Below, piece after piece: positions 11,701-23,748 of a stretch of 64,000 nucleotides of DNA (the stretch's first letter is position 1; each line of letters opens with the position of its first letter). The stretch comes from Paracamarosporium sp. OC-R06-R3. Taxonomy: Eukaryota > Ascomycota > Dothideomycetes > Pleosporales > Didymosphaeriaceae. The position numbers and the translations under genes are program-made. The stretch covers positions 9,025 through 73,024 of the forward strand of contig JACVRA010000093.1 of the NCBI GenBank assembly GCA_019828545.1, written 5' to 3'. Below the pieces are notes generated by a model. That model worked only from the letters and a program-made list of their open reading frames with translations, was not told the origin of the DNA and made no database searches.

Positions 11701-12901
11701 TGCCGTGTATCTCCGCTTCAGAAGGCTTTGGTCGTCAAACTTGTCAAGCGACACTTGAAGGCAATTTTGCTTGCCATTGGAGACGGTGCCAATGACGTGT
11801 CCATGATCCAGGCTGCTCACATCGGGGTCGGTATCAGTGGTGTTGAGGGCCTTCAGGCAGCGCGGAGTGCTGATATATCCATTGGCCAATTTCGATACCT
11901 TCGCAAACTCCTCTTGGTCCATGGCGCCTGGAGCTACCAGCGTGTCAGCAAGGTCATTCTATACTCCTTCTACAAAAATATCGCGCTCTTCATGACTCAA
12001 TTCTGGTACTCTTTCCAGAATGCCTTTTCTGGTCAAATCATTTACGAGTCCTGGACACTCACGTTCTACAACGTGTTCTTCACGGCTGCGCCTCCCTTCG
12101 TCATGGGTATCTTTGACCAGTTTGTCAGTGCCCGTCTCCTGGATCGCTATCCGCAGCTCTATCGTCTCAGCCAGACAGGCGTCTTTTTCAAGATGCATTC
12201 ATTTTGGTCATGGGTCGCGAATGGCTTCTACCACTCTCTCGTTCTCTACTTTGTCTCACAGGCTATCGTACTTTGGGACTGGCCACAGGCAGACGGCTTG
12301 AACGCAGGACATTGGGTGTGGGGAACTGCGCTCTACACAGCTGCACTCGCTACCGTTCTGTTGAAAGCGGCGCTCATCACCAACATCTGGACCAAATACA
12401 CCTTCCTCGCTATTCCAGGTTCGATGGCCCTCTGGTTCATCCTAATGCCCGTCTACGCGACCGTCGCCCCGATGGTAAATGTTTCACCTGAATATATTGG
12501 CGTCATCCAACGTTTGTTTCCCGACGCCAGATTCTGGGTAATGTTATGTGTGCTGCCTCCGCTTTGTTTGATGCGAGATTTTGCGTGGAAGTATGCCAAG
12601 AGGATGTACTTCCCACAGAGCTATCATCATGTTCAAGAAATTCAAAAATATAACATTCAGGATTACAGACCTCGGTATGTTTCAATATTCCCATGCATGT
12701 TAATAGCTGGATGCTGACAGGTGGGGTAGCATGGAACAATTCCAAAAAGCCATCCGCAAGGTGCGCCAAGTGCAACGCATGCGCAAGCAGCGCGGATATG
12801 CCTTCTCCCAAACGGATGAATCGCAAGCGCGGGTACTGCAAGCGTATGATACAACGCGCGAACGGGACCGCTACGGTCACATGGCGAGTTCGAGACGATG
12901 A
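8794..12901 (+). CDS. DRS2: P4-ATPase phospholipid flippase, Drs2 type
   Basis: Exons 8794-12674 and 12721-12901 with a 46-nt intron (GTATGT...GACAG) give 1353 aa. The start lies in GCCGCCATGGCC. An N-terminal tail of about 230 residues is disordered. P-type landmarks follow in order: N-terminal P4 motif around NKYVDNHVSTTKYN, actuator loop DGET (382-385), phosphorylation motif DKTGTLT (Asp606), nucleotide-binding domain, and hinge GDGAND (996-1001), then the C-terminal membrane segments. The short last exon restores the conserved basic tail RMRKQRGYAFSQ, the regulatory segment of Drs2-type flippases; without splicing the frame would end after 12 wrong residues. It should flip phosphatidylserine/ethanolamine to the cytosolic leaflet in late Golgi and endosomes, with a Cdc50-family partner. 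Confidence 0.96.
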
Positions 12902-15094
12902 CCATGAGCTTCTGCCTTTACACGTATAGTTTGCATTCTATGCTCACGGAGTACATTATCGTGGCGTTCTTCTAAGGGACTGGGAAAGGGATTGGACCTT
13001 CAATTATAAATGTCTGTTCGTGTAAGAGTGAGCGTTCTCTAAAGTACTGGATTTGTTTGATATCGGTATAGTGTGTATTGCTTTATAGGACGAAAGAATT
13101 GATCGGCATGGGGCGTATGCTTCAAATGTTATTCTGTGCTGGTATGATCAATTTGCTGTCGGCGTACGATTACCACGGATGTTCTGACAATCTCACCAGT
13201 AGGTCTCAGAATTGTTACTATCTATTCTGGATACTACATGGAGTGTTTTACGCCAAGATCTACAACCTTAAACATGACTATCAATACCGCCTATAGCTCC
13301 TCGTAGAACTGCGCCGTATGCTATGTCGGTTATCCGACGTGAGGCAACAGAAACTAGGATCCGAGATGCAGACAATTTATAATAGGAATACTCGTCAGAA
13401 AGATGTGTACTCACAAGAAACCTTGAAGGTCCTCTTTTTCTAGCTTGCCAAACTATATATGAACTCAAACTTCTCTTGCACTATTACTTCGGACCTTGCG
13501 TGCTTTCACCCCGCCATATTTCAAGATAATAAACAACTGCCCGAACATGTTGTTTGTTGCTGTAATCGTGCACCATTTCCTGGCCTTTATGGTACAGTTA
13601 TTTATTATTATTTCTCTTTACGATGCCATACCTGAAGTACCCAAAGTAACATCCATTATCAATACCATGATCTACCAGTCGCGCACAGATCTTTTATGGG
13701 CGAGTCATTTTCACGGGGTTTCCTCTCATGTCTCCTTTCGTAGAATTCCCATACATTAACAACACTGCCAAAATGTAACATATAAGTTTGACCTTTGCCC
13801 TAAATATTGCGATAGTTTGGCGCCTTTGATCAACCTATAGAGGGGATAGTTGTTTACAGACAAGCGTGTGCTCCGAGCTCATGTAGTTTACAGTAACTAA
13901 TATGTAGATAAATATTGTTTTTGTTATTATGTAGCTTTTATACTCCTTTGAAGCTCGGAACCGTTCAATTACGCTATACTCACGGATAAACAATCCTGGG
14001 CGGGACTAAAAAAATTGGGTTTCAAGACACTGGTTGGGCTTAGGAATTCAATATAACACTGGTGCGTAAAAAAGCTGTCTATGGTTTTATTCTCAGACGA
14101 TGATTACAATTCAAGTGCAGGCAAATACTGCAATGCACGTTACCATAGGGCATATGTTAATATGACCTAATTCTACCTTTCGGTTACACTTTTGCCATTG
14201 AAGATGTTCTAAGATGAACATAAACGGCGGTACACGCAATTTCTGTTCATCATCTCCAAGCTCATCAGTATCATTCCCTATACCCGTGCTCAAGCCGGGA
14301 CCTCTGCTGTTATGTTTCCTAACTTCTATTTCATTTACTAGAGACTCTAGCCTAGGCCTACACGTTTGTGTCGGCTTAACCTCTATAAACTTCAATCAGC
14401 TGAAAACTCACATTTCTCTTCCCACACTGGTCTTCAGCCTTTAAACAAATACCTGTTATATCTCTTCGACATCCTCGTTTCCGTGCCCTCACATTCGATA
14501 AAACCGTCAACCTATTTACTCAACATTTTCAATACATTCACTTTACTATTACTATATGTCACGACTGAGGGTGAGGAGAAGTTGTCACTTGTTCATCTCA
14601 GTTTGATGTCATAACATTTAACCAAGTTCTCATTGATGCGCTGGATGTTTTACACTACGAAACAACAGCAACTGGCTCTGCGATATACAGTCTACAAGAT
14701 GAGACTTGGATTGTAACTATGCGGAATGATATTGTCGACTTCATAATCGTATTTGATTTCCTTCTCGGATCGGATCTTGATAACGAGGTAGATTCGGGAC
14801 AGCATAGCTTGGGTATGTCTGTGCAGTCAAAGGCCTAATCGAGGCAGGTGTGACGGAAGAAAAAGCCTTGAATCCCCCTGTAGAGATGGCTCTCGGTCTT
14901 AAAACTGTGCTTATGTTTATAGGGGACATAAGGGCTTTGATTACAGCATGTCGATTTGGGAGACGTTTCGAGAACTAGAAAATGTTCATCTATGGCCTGT
15001 TGGAGCAGCTTAAGGTCATTTGGCTTGTTCATCGGCAACTGTTGGGATTGTCCTATCAGATTGTGCTACAGGAAACATCAAGACCTTCTCGGGA
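12902..15094. other. 2.2-kb gene-poor region
   Basis: This follows the flippase gene and precedes the 3' end of the nucleoside transporter. It is moderately AT-rich with only short frames (the longest under 100 codons) that overlap on opposite strands. CpA/TpG are present, so it is not RIP-degraded like the left edge. I see no RNA gene or recognisable mobile element. Confidence 0.5.
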
Positions 15095-16493
15095 TCAAGC
15101 GCCAGCCGCGAAGAAGCTCAAAAAGCTGCCAGCCGTCAATCCAGCAACCAGGCATAGCGACATGAAACCGCCAGCTGCTTCGCGCTCTTCTGGATCGACC
15201 CACTCTACAAAACCCATCATGCAGTTACTGCCAATATATCCGTTTGAGATGCCGAAAAGAAGTTGTACAACGAATAAGTAGAAGAAGTCTGAACCAACGG
15301 TAGCGCCTCTGCCGCCGACGTTGCACAACAAATAGAGGGGTATAAATGCGAGGCGGCATACAGTCAAAGTGAACAACAAGCGAGGACGCGCTGTCAGGGT
15401 TAAGCTTGGGATGCCTGGAATGACTCGCCCGATGAGATCGCCAATGTTCCAAAAGAGGAATCCCAAGGGAATGAAGACGGCGGGTTGGAAGAGGCGAGGA
15501 GAAGTGGCAGGGTCCCGAACGCTCAGGATCTTTTGAGTGAAGACAGGGTAGAACATGGTTATGGCGAAATCGAGAAAGACGGCGCCAGCAAGCCAATATA
15601 GCTTCTGGAGGAGTCTTGTCAAAGGAATTGATTTGTGCGTAGCGGGTCGATATTCGACGGCAACTTCGTCATCGTCGAGCGTCGATCTCACCTGTCCACG
15701 AGAATTCGGTTTAGACAGAAGGTACACAAAGGCAAGAAAGGTGAGGGCGGAAATGATGGTCGCCGTGAGGAAGTAGACGAAGGCAGACTTGCTGGACTCC
15801 TGTGGCGCACCTTCCTGTGTTTGTTTCTGGGAAACTGAAAGGACCGACACAATTTGGGCTATGCAAGGTAGCACGCCAGCAATGCCCTGGCCTGTCATGA
15901 TACCCTGGGTATATTCCTCTCTTCCAAAGCTTGCCACGTAGGCAAACACACCATTCTGACACAGAGCTGTAGCTAGGCTGGCGCTGAAGACGACGAGCAT
16001 GAGGAAAGCGAAGTATACGCCAGCCGAGACGCCCAAGAAGGCTCGGGTGGATATTGCCAACAGGGTGAAGACGACAATGTTGAGCACGAGGGAGGACGTT
16101 ATGCGTTTGGGGTAGGAGGCATGGGCCTGCATCTTGGTGAGGACGATCATGGAGCCCAGACTACCTGCAGTCGATACGGCAAGTTCGGCGGACTGGAAGT
16201 TGCGCAGGAGGCGTTCGTCGGACTCGAAGCGGCGCTGGAAATACGGAGCAGCCGCGAGGAACATGTTCCTGGACCCTGTTAGGACGTGCGTGTTGGAGCC
16301 AGCGAACAAAACCATACCATGCCCATAGCATAGCAACGCCGAGTAGCAGGAAGACATAGTAGTCGAGCCTCGAGTACTCGGGCTGCTCTTCGTCCTGGAT
16401 GCGTTGGCCGTCGGGGCGCTCCGAGCCACCCTCGAGAGGCGCGTACGAGGTTTCGGCGTCGGGGCCCTGGAAAAGGCGGCGGATGAGGCCCAT
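15095..16493 (-). CDS. FUN26: equilibrative nucleoside transporter (ENT family)
   Basis: Exons 16493-16318 and 16268-15095 give 449 aa. The intron (16269-16317, GTATGG...TCCAG) uses the second of two tandem AGs; only this one restores LLGVAMLWAW-NMFLAAAPYF, the ENT TM1 signature with its conserved Trp-Asn. Roughly eleven hydrophobic segments follow, with a long hydrophilic loop after the sixth (KQTQEGAPQESSK), and the C-terminal half carries SNGYIGSNCMMGF, matching the ENT segment in TM9-10. The family exchanges nucleosides and nucleobases across membranes; the yeast ortholog Fun26 is vacuolar. The N-terminus has an acidic cytosolic tail. It is divergently transcribed from the Iwr1 gene. Confidence 0.93.
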
Positions 16494-16859
16494 GGCGAGC
16501 GAGGGGAGATGGTGCGGGAAGGGGCGAGCGGAGGCAGAGGGAAGGGGCGAACGTGGGCACAGGAAGGAGCGAGCGCGCAGAGGACGGCAGGCAGGCTCAA
16601 GAGAACGGCAGGCAGGCAGTCATGTTACAGGTCGGGTCACCCGTCGGGAGGGCGTGTTCAGCGGGCCCGGATGACTGACGTGTGTGCACAGGTGGTAGAG
16701 AGCGCAGGGACCGACGGACCGCGCGGGTGGCTGGTGGGCGTGGCGGTGCACCCCCGCCAGACAACCCACGACCCCCCGTCCGCGTCATTCTCACCCCCGA
16801 CACTGCCAACACCTCGAGCCCTTCCCCATTGCACCATTGCACCATTGCACCATTGCACC
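16494..16859. promoter_or_regulatory. divergent promoter, ENT / IWR1
   Basis: 366 bp separate the two start codons, so both promoters must lie here. The region is GC-rich with many purine-rich GGCGAG/GGCAGG runs on the ENT side. Its right end is the CATTGCAC tandem repeat described separately. Confidence 0.6.
16827..16858 (+). repeat. 4 x CATTGCAC tandem repeat at IWR1 start
   Basis: Four perfect direct copies of the 8-bp unit CATTGCAC end exactly where a fifth, diverged copy supplies the ATG of the IWR1 reading frame (CATGGCTC). It lies in the 5' leader. Confidence 0.9.
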
Positions 16860-17837
16860 ATGGCTCCGCAGCCGCCGCAAACCCTCTCGGTCAAGCGCAA
16901 GCGCAATGACGCCCCCGTACACCAGCTCGTCGTCGATGCCGAACGCACAGTCAAGCGCCAGAGGAGCGCGCCTAGATTTACCTGGCGCCTGCTCCAGAAA
17001 CCCGGCGAGCACGTTCCTGCCGCCGCACCGTCGCCTACCCAGCAGAATCGGCGCTTTCATGTTTCGCTCTCGGCAGGGCAGCGCGTCCTGATCGAAGCCT
17101 CCGACCCGCTCGATGAGACTCCAAGTGTGCCCAATGTGCCCCAAGTCAGGAAGCCACAAGTAGAGACGAGCGTCGCGCCGGCCACCCCCCGCCCACGCAA
17201 GCGTCCAGGAGCAGGGGCAGCTATGCGCATGAACCCTGCATATACGGCGAGATCTGAGGCAGACGCCAGTCCTTCGGACGAGCAGGTCAAGCACTTCGAG
17301 AAGTTCTCCGAAGAGCTCGAGCAGGAGGAGATGGCGCGATCCCATCCCTTGTCAAGTCCCGTCAAGTACCTTCCCACCGGCCCTGCTCGCCGCCCCAAGA
17401 ATCGCTCTTCCCAGCAAGCCACTACGCTCGCAGTGCGGGATCCAGATGCCATGGATGTGGATGATTATGTGATTGACACATATGTGCGCGAAGAGGTCAT
17501 GTCTGATGCCGATGGCAGCGTTCCCGAGCACAAAGGTATCGTCGGTTACATCATCCTTAAAGAGGAGGACGAGGAATGGTGGAATGGCGAAGACGAGAGT
17601 GACAGGGAGTTTGATACCGACGAGGAGGACGAGAACGCCGAAGACTACTATGCCAACGATTACCCGGAGGATGAGTTAAGCTCCGACGACGAATTTGATC
17701 GAGATCCATATCAGCGCAGGTACCGCCACGGTTCTGATGACGAGGAGTATGACCTGAACGACGAAGAAGCATACAGCGGCGACGAGGATGACGAGCATTT
17801 TCGACGCATGGCTGTCCAGGTGAAGCAGCGCTATTGA
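16860..17837 (+). CDS. IWR1: RNA polymerase II nuclear import factor Iwr1
   Basis: Single exon, 325 aa, starting at ATGGCTCCGCAG right after the tandem repeat; the frame is open further upstream but that part is repeat and promoter. The N-terminus has a basic segment (VKRKRN) and conserved RFTWRLLQK. The diagnostic Iwr1 region is DYVIDTYVRE (202-211), followed by an acidic stretch with NAEDYYANDYPEDE, the hallmark of the family (human SLC7A6OS). Iwr1 binds assembled RNA polymerase II between its two large subunits and takes it into the nucleus via importin alpha. The C-terminus is strongly acidic, as expected. Confidence 0.93.
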   Translation: MAPQPPQTLSVKRKRNDAPVHQLVVDAERTVKRQRSAPRFTWRLLQKPGEHVPAAAPSPTQQNRRFHVSLSAGQRVLIEASDPLDETPSVPNVPQVRKPQVETSVAPATPRPRKRPGAGAAMRMNPAYTARSEADASPSDEQVKHFEKFSEELEQEEMARSHPLSSPVKYLPTGPARRPKNRSSQQATTLAVRDPDAMDVDDYVIDTYVREEVMSDADGSVPEHKGIVGYIILKEEDEEWWNGEDESDREFDTDEEDENAEDYYANDYPEDELSSDDEFDRDPYQRRYRHGSDDEEYDLNDEEAYSGDEDDEHFRRMAVQVKQRY

Positions 17838-18398
17838 ATCGCCTTGGGCACTGGATTCTTACGTGTCTTGGCTTAGACGTGAAGCTACGAACCTACTTGG
17901 AGATACCCCATTGAGTTTAGCGGATTGGATGAGAGTTGCTGCACATGCCTTGCATCTTTTGAAGCGACAGGACCAGAGCATCAGAAGCTATGCTACAAAT
18001 CACGCCCAAATTTGCCTCCCTGCGTTACTACAGTGATGTTGGAGCAGAGGTATCGATACAAACTTCAAGTGTAGAATGTACCTTGAGAATGGCAATACCG
18101 GGATATTTATTGAGTGAAACCGTGGCACTGGTGCTGGAATGTCAAGGTAACATATGTTGCTGTTATCGGTTCACATGTTTTTGTCACAGCAAAACACTCG
18201 AAATCGCGTGGTTTCGACTCAATGCTAGATCGAATGCTGTATGTTGAGTGTTGGTCTAAGATAGGAAATACAGCGACCGTCCTCGAGACTATTCTCCTGG
18301 CTATGAATGGCCGTTCACCACAACGCCATCCCTGGAATTTACGGCCATCAACCCTGTTCATCTTGAAGGCCTACCACACTTATCTCAAAGGCTTGTCC
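17838..18398. other. convergent 3' region IWR1 / glycosidase-like gene
   Basis: Holds the 3' UTRs of two convergent genes. The short ORFs (17990-18247, 18107-18361, 18114-18419) overlap on both strands. No gene is supported. Confidence 0.5.
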
Positions 18399-20575
18399 TC
18401 AAAGAAGAAGTCTCTCTAGGCCCTCGGATCGTAACTGTATAAGCAATGCCCCAATCATACTCCCCGGCCAACTGAACCAAGCCTTGCTACTACATTCTCC
18501 TGTACGTGGATCTACAGCCTCACTAAACGTCCCGTCCCACTGCATCGCCTTCACCACTTTCCTCCACGTCGTTCTTATGTCTTCTTCGTCCATTCTTGTT
18601 ATTGCGTACGCCAGCTCCTGGAAATAACCTAGCACCCATGCACCAGGAGAATGTACACTGCCTAGGCCAGGGTAGGGAGGGATGCTACAGTATCCCTGTA
18701 TGTTTGCGGGTGAGAGCCCGAATGACATAGTATTATGCCATATTTGGATATCAGAGGGTGTGGTGACGAAGGACCAGGTAAGGGCGAATAAAGTGGGGAT
18801 GTCGTTTGCATCGTGGTAGATAGTGTGACTGCCTTTTCCGTCTGTAAGGTAGGCGAACACTTGCTTACCAGATTCTGGATGTGTCACGGTAAATTTCTGA
18901 AGTGTACTTCTTCGCAGGGAATTCGTTAGTTCTTCGAGAGAGGAAAAGGAGGGATGTGAGGGCGAAAACAAGCGGGCATAGAGGTTCCGCAAGCGATTCA
19001 GCGTGCGCCAGAGCAAAACATGGCTTGAGAAGTGGTATGGATACAGCACTGCGTCATCGCCGGGTGTTTCTTCTGTGGGCCACAACCCCGTTTCTTCATC
19101 GTGCTTCGATCTTAGCAGCTCTATAACCTTGCCTACAACATCCATGTTCAGTAGGTCCTGCACGAAGTCTGCATCCGCGGAGAAGTAGTCAAAATAGTCG
19201 CATAATTCCAGAAGCGGGTAGCATTGCTGATCCAATTGAAACACTGCTCCGTCTTTTGGCTTTCCTGTGACTATGTAAGACCGATGCCAGTACCCATAGG
19301 GTCGCTGTGCTACTTTGAATACCCAGTTTAGGTGGCCCTTTGCAATGACGTGAATGCTTGAGATGTAATCTGATATCCTATCGCCACGTAGAAGAATAGA
19401 AGCTTGTCTGTACGTTTGGTAGAGGAGCTGGAGTTGCCAGTAGTTGTCTCTGTTCCAACCTAGTGGCAGGGCGACGTGGTCGGTTATGATGCATACTGAA
19501 GGCTCTTGTGGAGAAGAGGATATAGGGATGGTGCAGTTGGCTAGGATATAGTCGACATTCCGGCGGAGGATGTAGGTCGTTACGGCCGATTGCTGTAGCC
19601 ATGCGGAATCTTGGATCTTTGTTTCTTCATGCATGTGCTGTTCTTTCCCGTCAAAGGGGTGAAATCTAGAATAGCGGGTCTTACTATCCGGTGTAAACCG
19701 GAACCTGCTCCTAATGATGACTGAATCATGAGGTTCGCAGTCGACTCGAAGTGGTATATTTAGACAGAGAGGGGCATCCCGCACTTCTTGGCCGTTCGAG
19801 GGACATACGACACTGATCGGATCTCCATTTGGATTCGCTGTAATGTCCATCTCGACGGCTAGCTGGGCATCGAGCTCTGGGTTGATGATGTTCACAGTGC
19901 CAGTGTTGCCGGGTAAGAGGACATTGTGAGAATCAGGCAGAGGAACTGGCCCTCCCTCCGTGAGCTGACCGTACGATGCGCGATTGAGGCTCACTCCCAG
20001 ATTTATGCTGCATGCCAGGGTGGCCGCGGTAGAATTGTTATTCTTCACAGTGGCCGTCTGTAAGATGTGGCCGTCCTCAACCACCTGCACTTGAAGTACA
20101 ACATCGATGTTTTCCGTCAAGGTGAATTCAAAGGTAGCGATGTTTGCCTTTGGGATATTAATGGAAACCCTGACGACGTCGCGCTCAAAGTTGATTCCTA
20201 ATCCGGGCCTGTTCTCTTGCATCCACTGCAGCATACGCTTTCGATAGTCGCGGACGTATGTTGGATCGTAGAATTTGGTGCTATCGAACTGCGCGAATGG
20301 GACAGCAATTATAACACCATGTTCAGGATGGAAAGTGCTGGCTTGCAGGATCTGCGGCTACTTTAGCGCTGCTGCAGCGTTTCGGCGAGTGTTCGTACTC
20401 TTCCGTAGGCATCAAGAGAGAGTGAGATGCCATCACGACCGATGTCGACCGTCTTGTCGGGCATTCGTGTTCGAAGGTCAAAGTCTGTAGGTCGCGCGAA
20501 GTCGCGAGAGGTGTCAGTGCCTCGTTTGCCCTCCTGTATCTCAGCCCCAGACATGATGTCTCCCATTTCAATCAA
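18399..20575 (-). CDS. six-hairpin glycosidase-like protein
   Basis: Exons 20575-20399 and 20351-18399 give 709 aa. The 47-nt intron (GTACGA, GCGCTAAAG branch, CGCAG) joins LSLDAYGR to ILQASTFHPEHG in phase 0; the continuity of a beta-rich segment across the joint supports it. The N-terminal 230 or so residues look beta-sandwich-like. The C-terminal half contains motifs of (alpha/alpha)6 six-hairpin glycosidases: DHVALPLGWNRDNYWQLQLL, an acidic ETGLWPTEETPGDDA, HSPGAWVLGYFQELAYA and SSKAWFSWPGS. The exact family is not clear to me; candidates include GH125-like or GH78-like enzymes. No signal peptide is visible, so it is probably intracellular. An alternative start three codons in (MGDIMSG) is possible. 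It is divergent from a Zn2Cys6 regulator 262 bp away. Confidence 0.8.
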
Positions 20576-20837
20576 GTGTAGACCAACCCCGAATTGACCG
20601 AGAACGTTGAAGTGAAGCCATATTTAAGGGAACCGTCTGTCCAGGTTGCTGCTCGTATGGCCCACGTGATTTTGCATGGTCCACGGATATCGCTCTGGCC
20701 GGGTACGTCACCCGCTGCGCTAACCCTGCGCGGCCTGCTCCCAGGCTTCAAGGCTTGCACGAGTCCCCACAATCTATCACTACTCACACCACAAGTCATG
20801 CTACTGGCGGAAGACGCTCCCGGCCTGCACCCTCACG
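20576..20837. promoter_or_regulatory. divergent promoter, glycosidase-like / Zn2Cys6 regulator
   Basis: 262 bp between the two start codons. It contains CGG/CCG trinucleotides (for example in GGCCGGG and CGGCC) of the kind bound by Zn2Cys6 proteins, but spacing was not tested. Co-regulation or autoregulation is an inference from position. Confidence 0.45.
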
Positions 20838-23236
20838 ATGCAGGACAATTCGGCTCGCACACAGCGTTTGCCTGTGAACCCGCGCCGACGCAAAGTAGCT
20901 CCAGAGAACAGAAAACGCGTGGCTCGGGCGTAAGCCATCTTCCGCACCTCAATTAAGTAATCTCTTTTGTAGGTCTGACCCGCTATAGGTGCAATAGCTG
21001 TAACGTGCGCCGAGTGAAATGCTCGGGTAAGTCCTCTATTGGGTACGCATGTTAACCGGGGAACTCATGCTCATCACGCTTCTATCTACCAGGGGACCAG
21101 CCTTGCCAACAGTGTCGGACGTGCTCGAGAGAGTGTATTTACCCTGCCGCAGAACCTTTGAAAGGAGCATCACTGAAAGAGGAGCTGGAACGTCTCCGTA
21201 AAAAGTGTGATGCTCTGGAAAAATGTCTGCAAACAGTGCTCCCAGATAAAACAGCGAGGGACGATTTGCTCTTCGACGTGGAGTCCGTGGACACATCTCC
21301 CGCATCCTCCATATGCTTTCCACCATGTGGAACCGATGATAGCGAGACAGCCGAGGGCCGCATGCTTTTCGACCCAGATGGCAACATGAGATTTCTTGGC
21401 GAAACGTCTGGAGCGACATTCCTCGATCTGCTTAAAAGTTTCATGCTGACACTCGTGCCACTGGCTTTTGTACCAGTACCAGAAGCAATCATGCCCGAGG
21501 ATGGATCGACATTCGTAGCCTCTCTAGGCCGATACCAAACTTTTGATTCGCGGCCGTTACTTGACTTGGATGTGGATCCGTTCTGGTTACCTACCCGCAC
21601 AGAAATGATCATGATGCTGGCGGAGCTACGGTATCATATACAAGATGGCAACGGAGATTTCCCATCCGGGGGCATATTTTACTGGGGCGACCTGAGCTCT
21701 ATGCCAGAAGCTATCACGCTGACAATATCCCAATCCGAGGCAGCAGCTTCAGATCGTTATCGCTACCTTGCCTTCAACCAGGTTTCCTTTGCGCTTGCAG
21801 CACAGGTGCTGAATCAATCCTTGCATCAAGGCGAGATACACGCTGGGGACGCGTACTTCAAACGAGCTAGAATACTTCTAGGCAACCCTTTAGATACAGT
21901 GCGGTTCGCGCTGAGAGATGTCCCTGTGCTTGCTTTGATGGCCCTTTATCTAATCGAGATCAATCGTCGCGATGCTGCATACGTATACACGAGCTTAGCT
22001 ATGCACATAGCTGTTACGCACGGTGCAGCCAGACACTGTGGTGACGAGGCAAGTAAACGGATCTTTTGGACCGTGTATATCCTCGATCGATGGCTAAGCT
22101 GTCTTATGGGACGTCCTTCAACACTCACTGATGAGGCCATTCGGCTTCCCTTGCCGGTTGACGCGCCGTAAGCTAGGTTGTTGTTGTTGTCTTGATGCTG
22201 GCTGATCAACATAGTAACATGCCATCGTCTGCCGGTATTCGTGCTCACGTACAGCTCGCACGTATATCAGGATTCATCGTCTGTGAGACTTATAAGATCG
22301 CGCCTAGGAAATTGAATACAAACCCAACAACCCCTGATATCGATAAGCCTATGAGGATGCTGCGTGACTGGCTCGCGCAGCTACCAGCGTCACTACGAAT
22401 GTCTTCAGACCAGCTTAGTGCTGACCCCGCATGCTGCATCTTACATATGACGCATAATCAGGTAGGCTTGCTTTTCCTTTCTCCTTTCTCTTTTTTCGAA
22501 ATTTTTTTTGTGGTATCGTCTTGCCTAGAAAATCTGAGCGGACTGCGCCACCCTAAAACGGGATAACACAGAGACCGATGCTATTTAGAATATATGACCT
22601 TATCATATGAATTCACTGCTAACATCTCGCTAATAGCTCATCTTGATTACAACTCGTCCAGTCGTTCTCATGGCAGTGAAGCGTGCGGTGGCAGAGCGCT
22701 GCATGAACGCCTGTAGTTCGAATATAGAAGGGCAACCACAGTTCAATTACATCGATGCCTGTTCAAAAGCTGCGCACAGCAACATCCACCTGGCGCAGTG
22801 GGTGATTCAACTTTATAGTACAAGACGTCTGCTTCAAGCTGGCTTGCACTTCGTATTTAATGCGGCCGTCATCCTTCTCCTCAATCGCGTCTTGTGGAAT
22901 CACCTGGCCAATCCAAAAGAGATAGAATTTGCCATTGATGTTTTCGCTCAGCAGTCTCGAACAGGCACCAATTACGAGCGAGATTGTCTGCAGGTATTGA
23001 AGGATCTCAAGATACTGATCGATCGGTTCTTAGCTGGATCATGTTCACCGCAACAGAATTACTCAAGCGATCCTTCAAGCATCTCGCCAGAATTCCTCAA
23101 CCACACCGCCGTTACCCACTTTGACGTTACCCAGAGCCGGCAGATTCTACCAAACGAAGGAGGCAATGTATATGAAGAATTGATGACTTGGATCCAAGAC
23201 GACAATTCGCAATTACACAGTAGTTTCCGGATCTGA
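20838..23236 (+). CDS. Zn2Cys6 fungal transcription factor
   Basis: Five exons: 20838-20929, 20989-21026, 21093-22167, 22215-22461, 22637-23236, giving 683 aa. The first two introns split the DNA-binding domain; intron 1 must use the AG at 20988 (CTATAG) to stay in frame. The zinc cluster is C32-x2-C35-x6-C42-x5-C48-x2-C51-x6-C58, preceded by a basic NRKRVARA stretch, followed by a short coiled coil (LKEELERLRKKCDALEKCL) for dimerisation. The rest contains the fungal-specific domain: RDVPVLALMALYLIEINRR, ACAAKR-type SKRIFWTVYILDRWLSCLMG and RPSTLTDEAIRLPLP. Intron 4 (175 nt) joins HNQ to LILITTRPVV. It is a nuclear regulator of unknown target, possibly the divergent glycosidase-like gene. Confidence 0.92.
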
Positions 23237-23748
23237 CATTAGTGAATAAATGTGTGATCCCTTTCACTGCGCACCTGAGCTTCAACATCGACGGCCAATT
23301 TAAAGCCTACTTCAACCTATCATTTGTGCAATACGACCTGCACATGATGCGTTGTCCCAATCAAGCTGTCTAGAGCGTATGTCCTGACTGCGTCAAACCC
23401 GCAGATACGAGCGTCGTCTGCAAGATGGGGTACGGTACCCATGCAACACAGTGTATGTTTCTACGGGACGACTGACACCATGACAGAATAAGTGGTCGCA
23501 GGATCTTCTGTTTCGCGCACGTTTTCAGCAGGCATGATCAAATCACAAATGGGAGAACACATACACATCCGTTCGCAGATTAGGGATATAGTAGCAATCT
23601 ATGGAAGGTCATGAACTTGGGTCTGACAATTGTACGGCACGAGATCAGACCGTGAGCCACTTCTTGATGCTTTATGCAATGGCTTTAAGATCTACGAGCC
23701 AGAGAGTGTAGATAAAAGCACATCTTTGTGGCACATTCAATCCACATC
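23237..23748. other. convergent 3' intergenic region
   Basis: Between the 3' ends of the regulator (+) and the cupin gene (-). No supported coding frame, repeat or RNA gene. Confidence 0.5.

Noticed and set aside
16404..16859. Extension of the IWR1 frame upstream of 16860
   Set aside because: It would translate the CATTGCAC repeat and overlap the transporter gene; family length and start context favour 16860.
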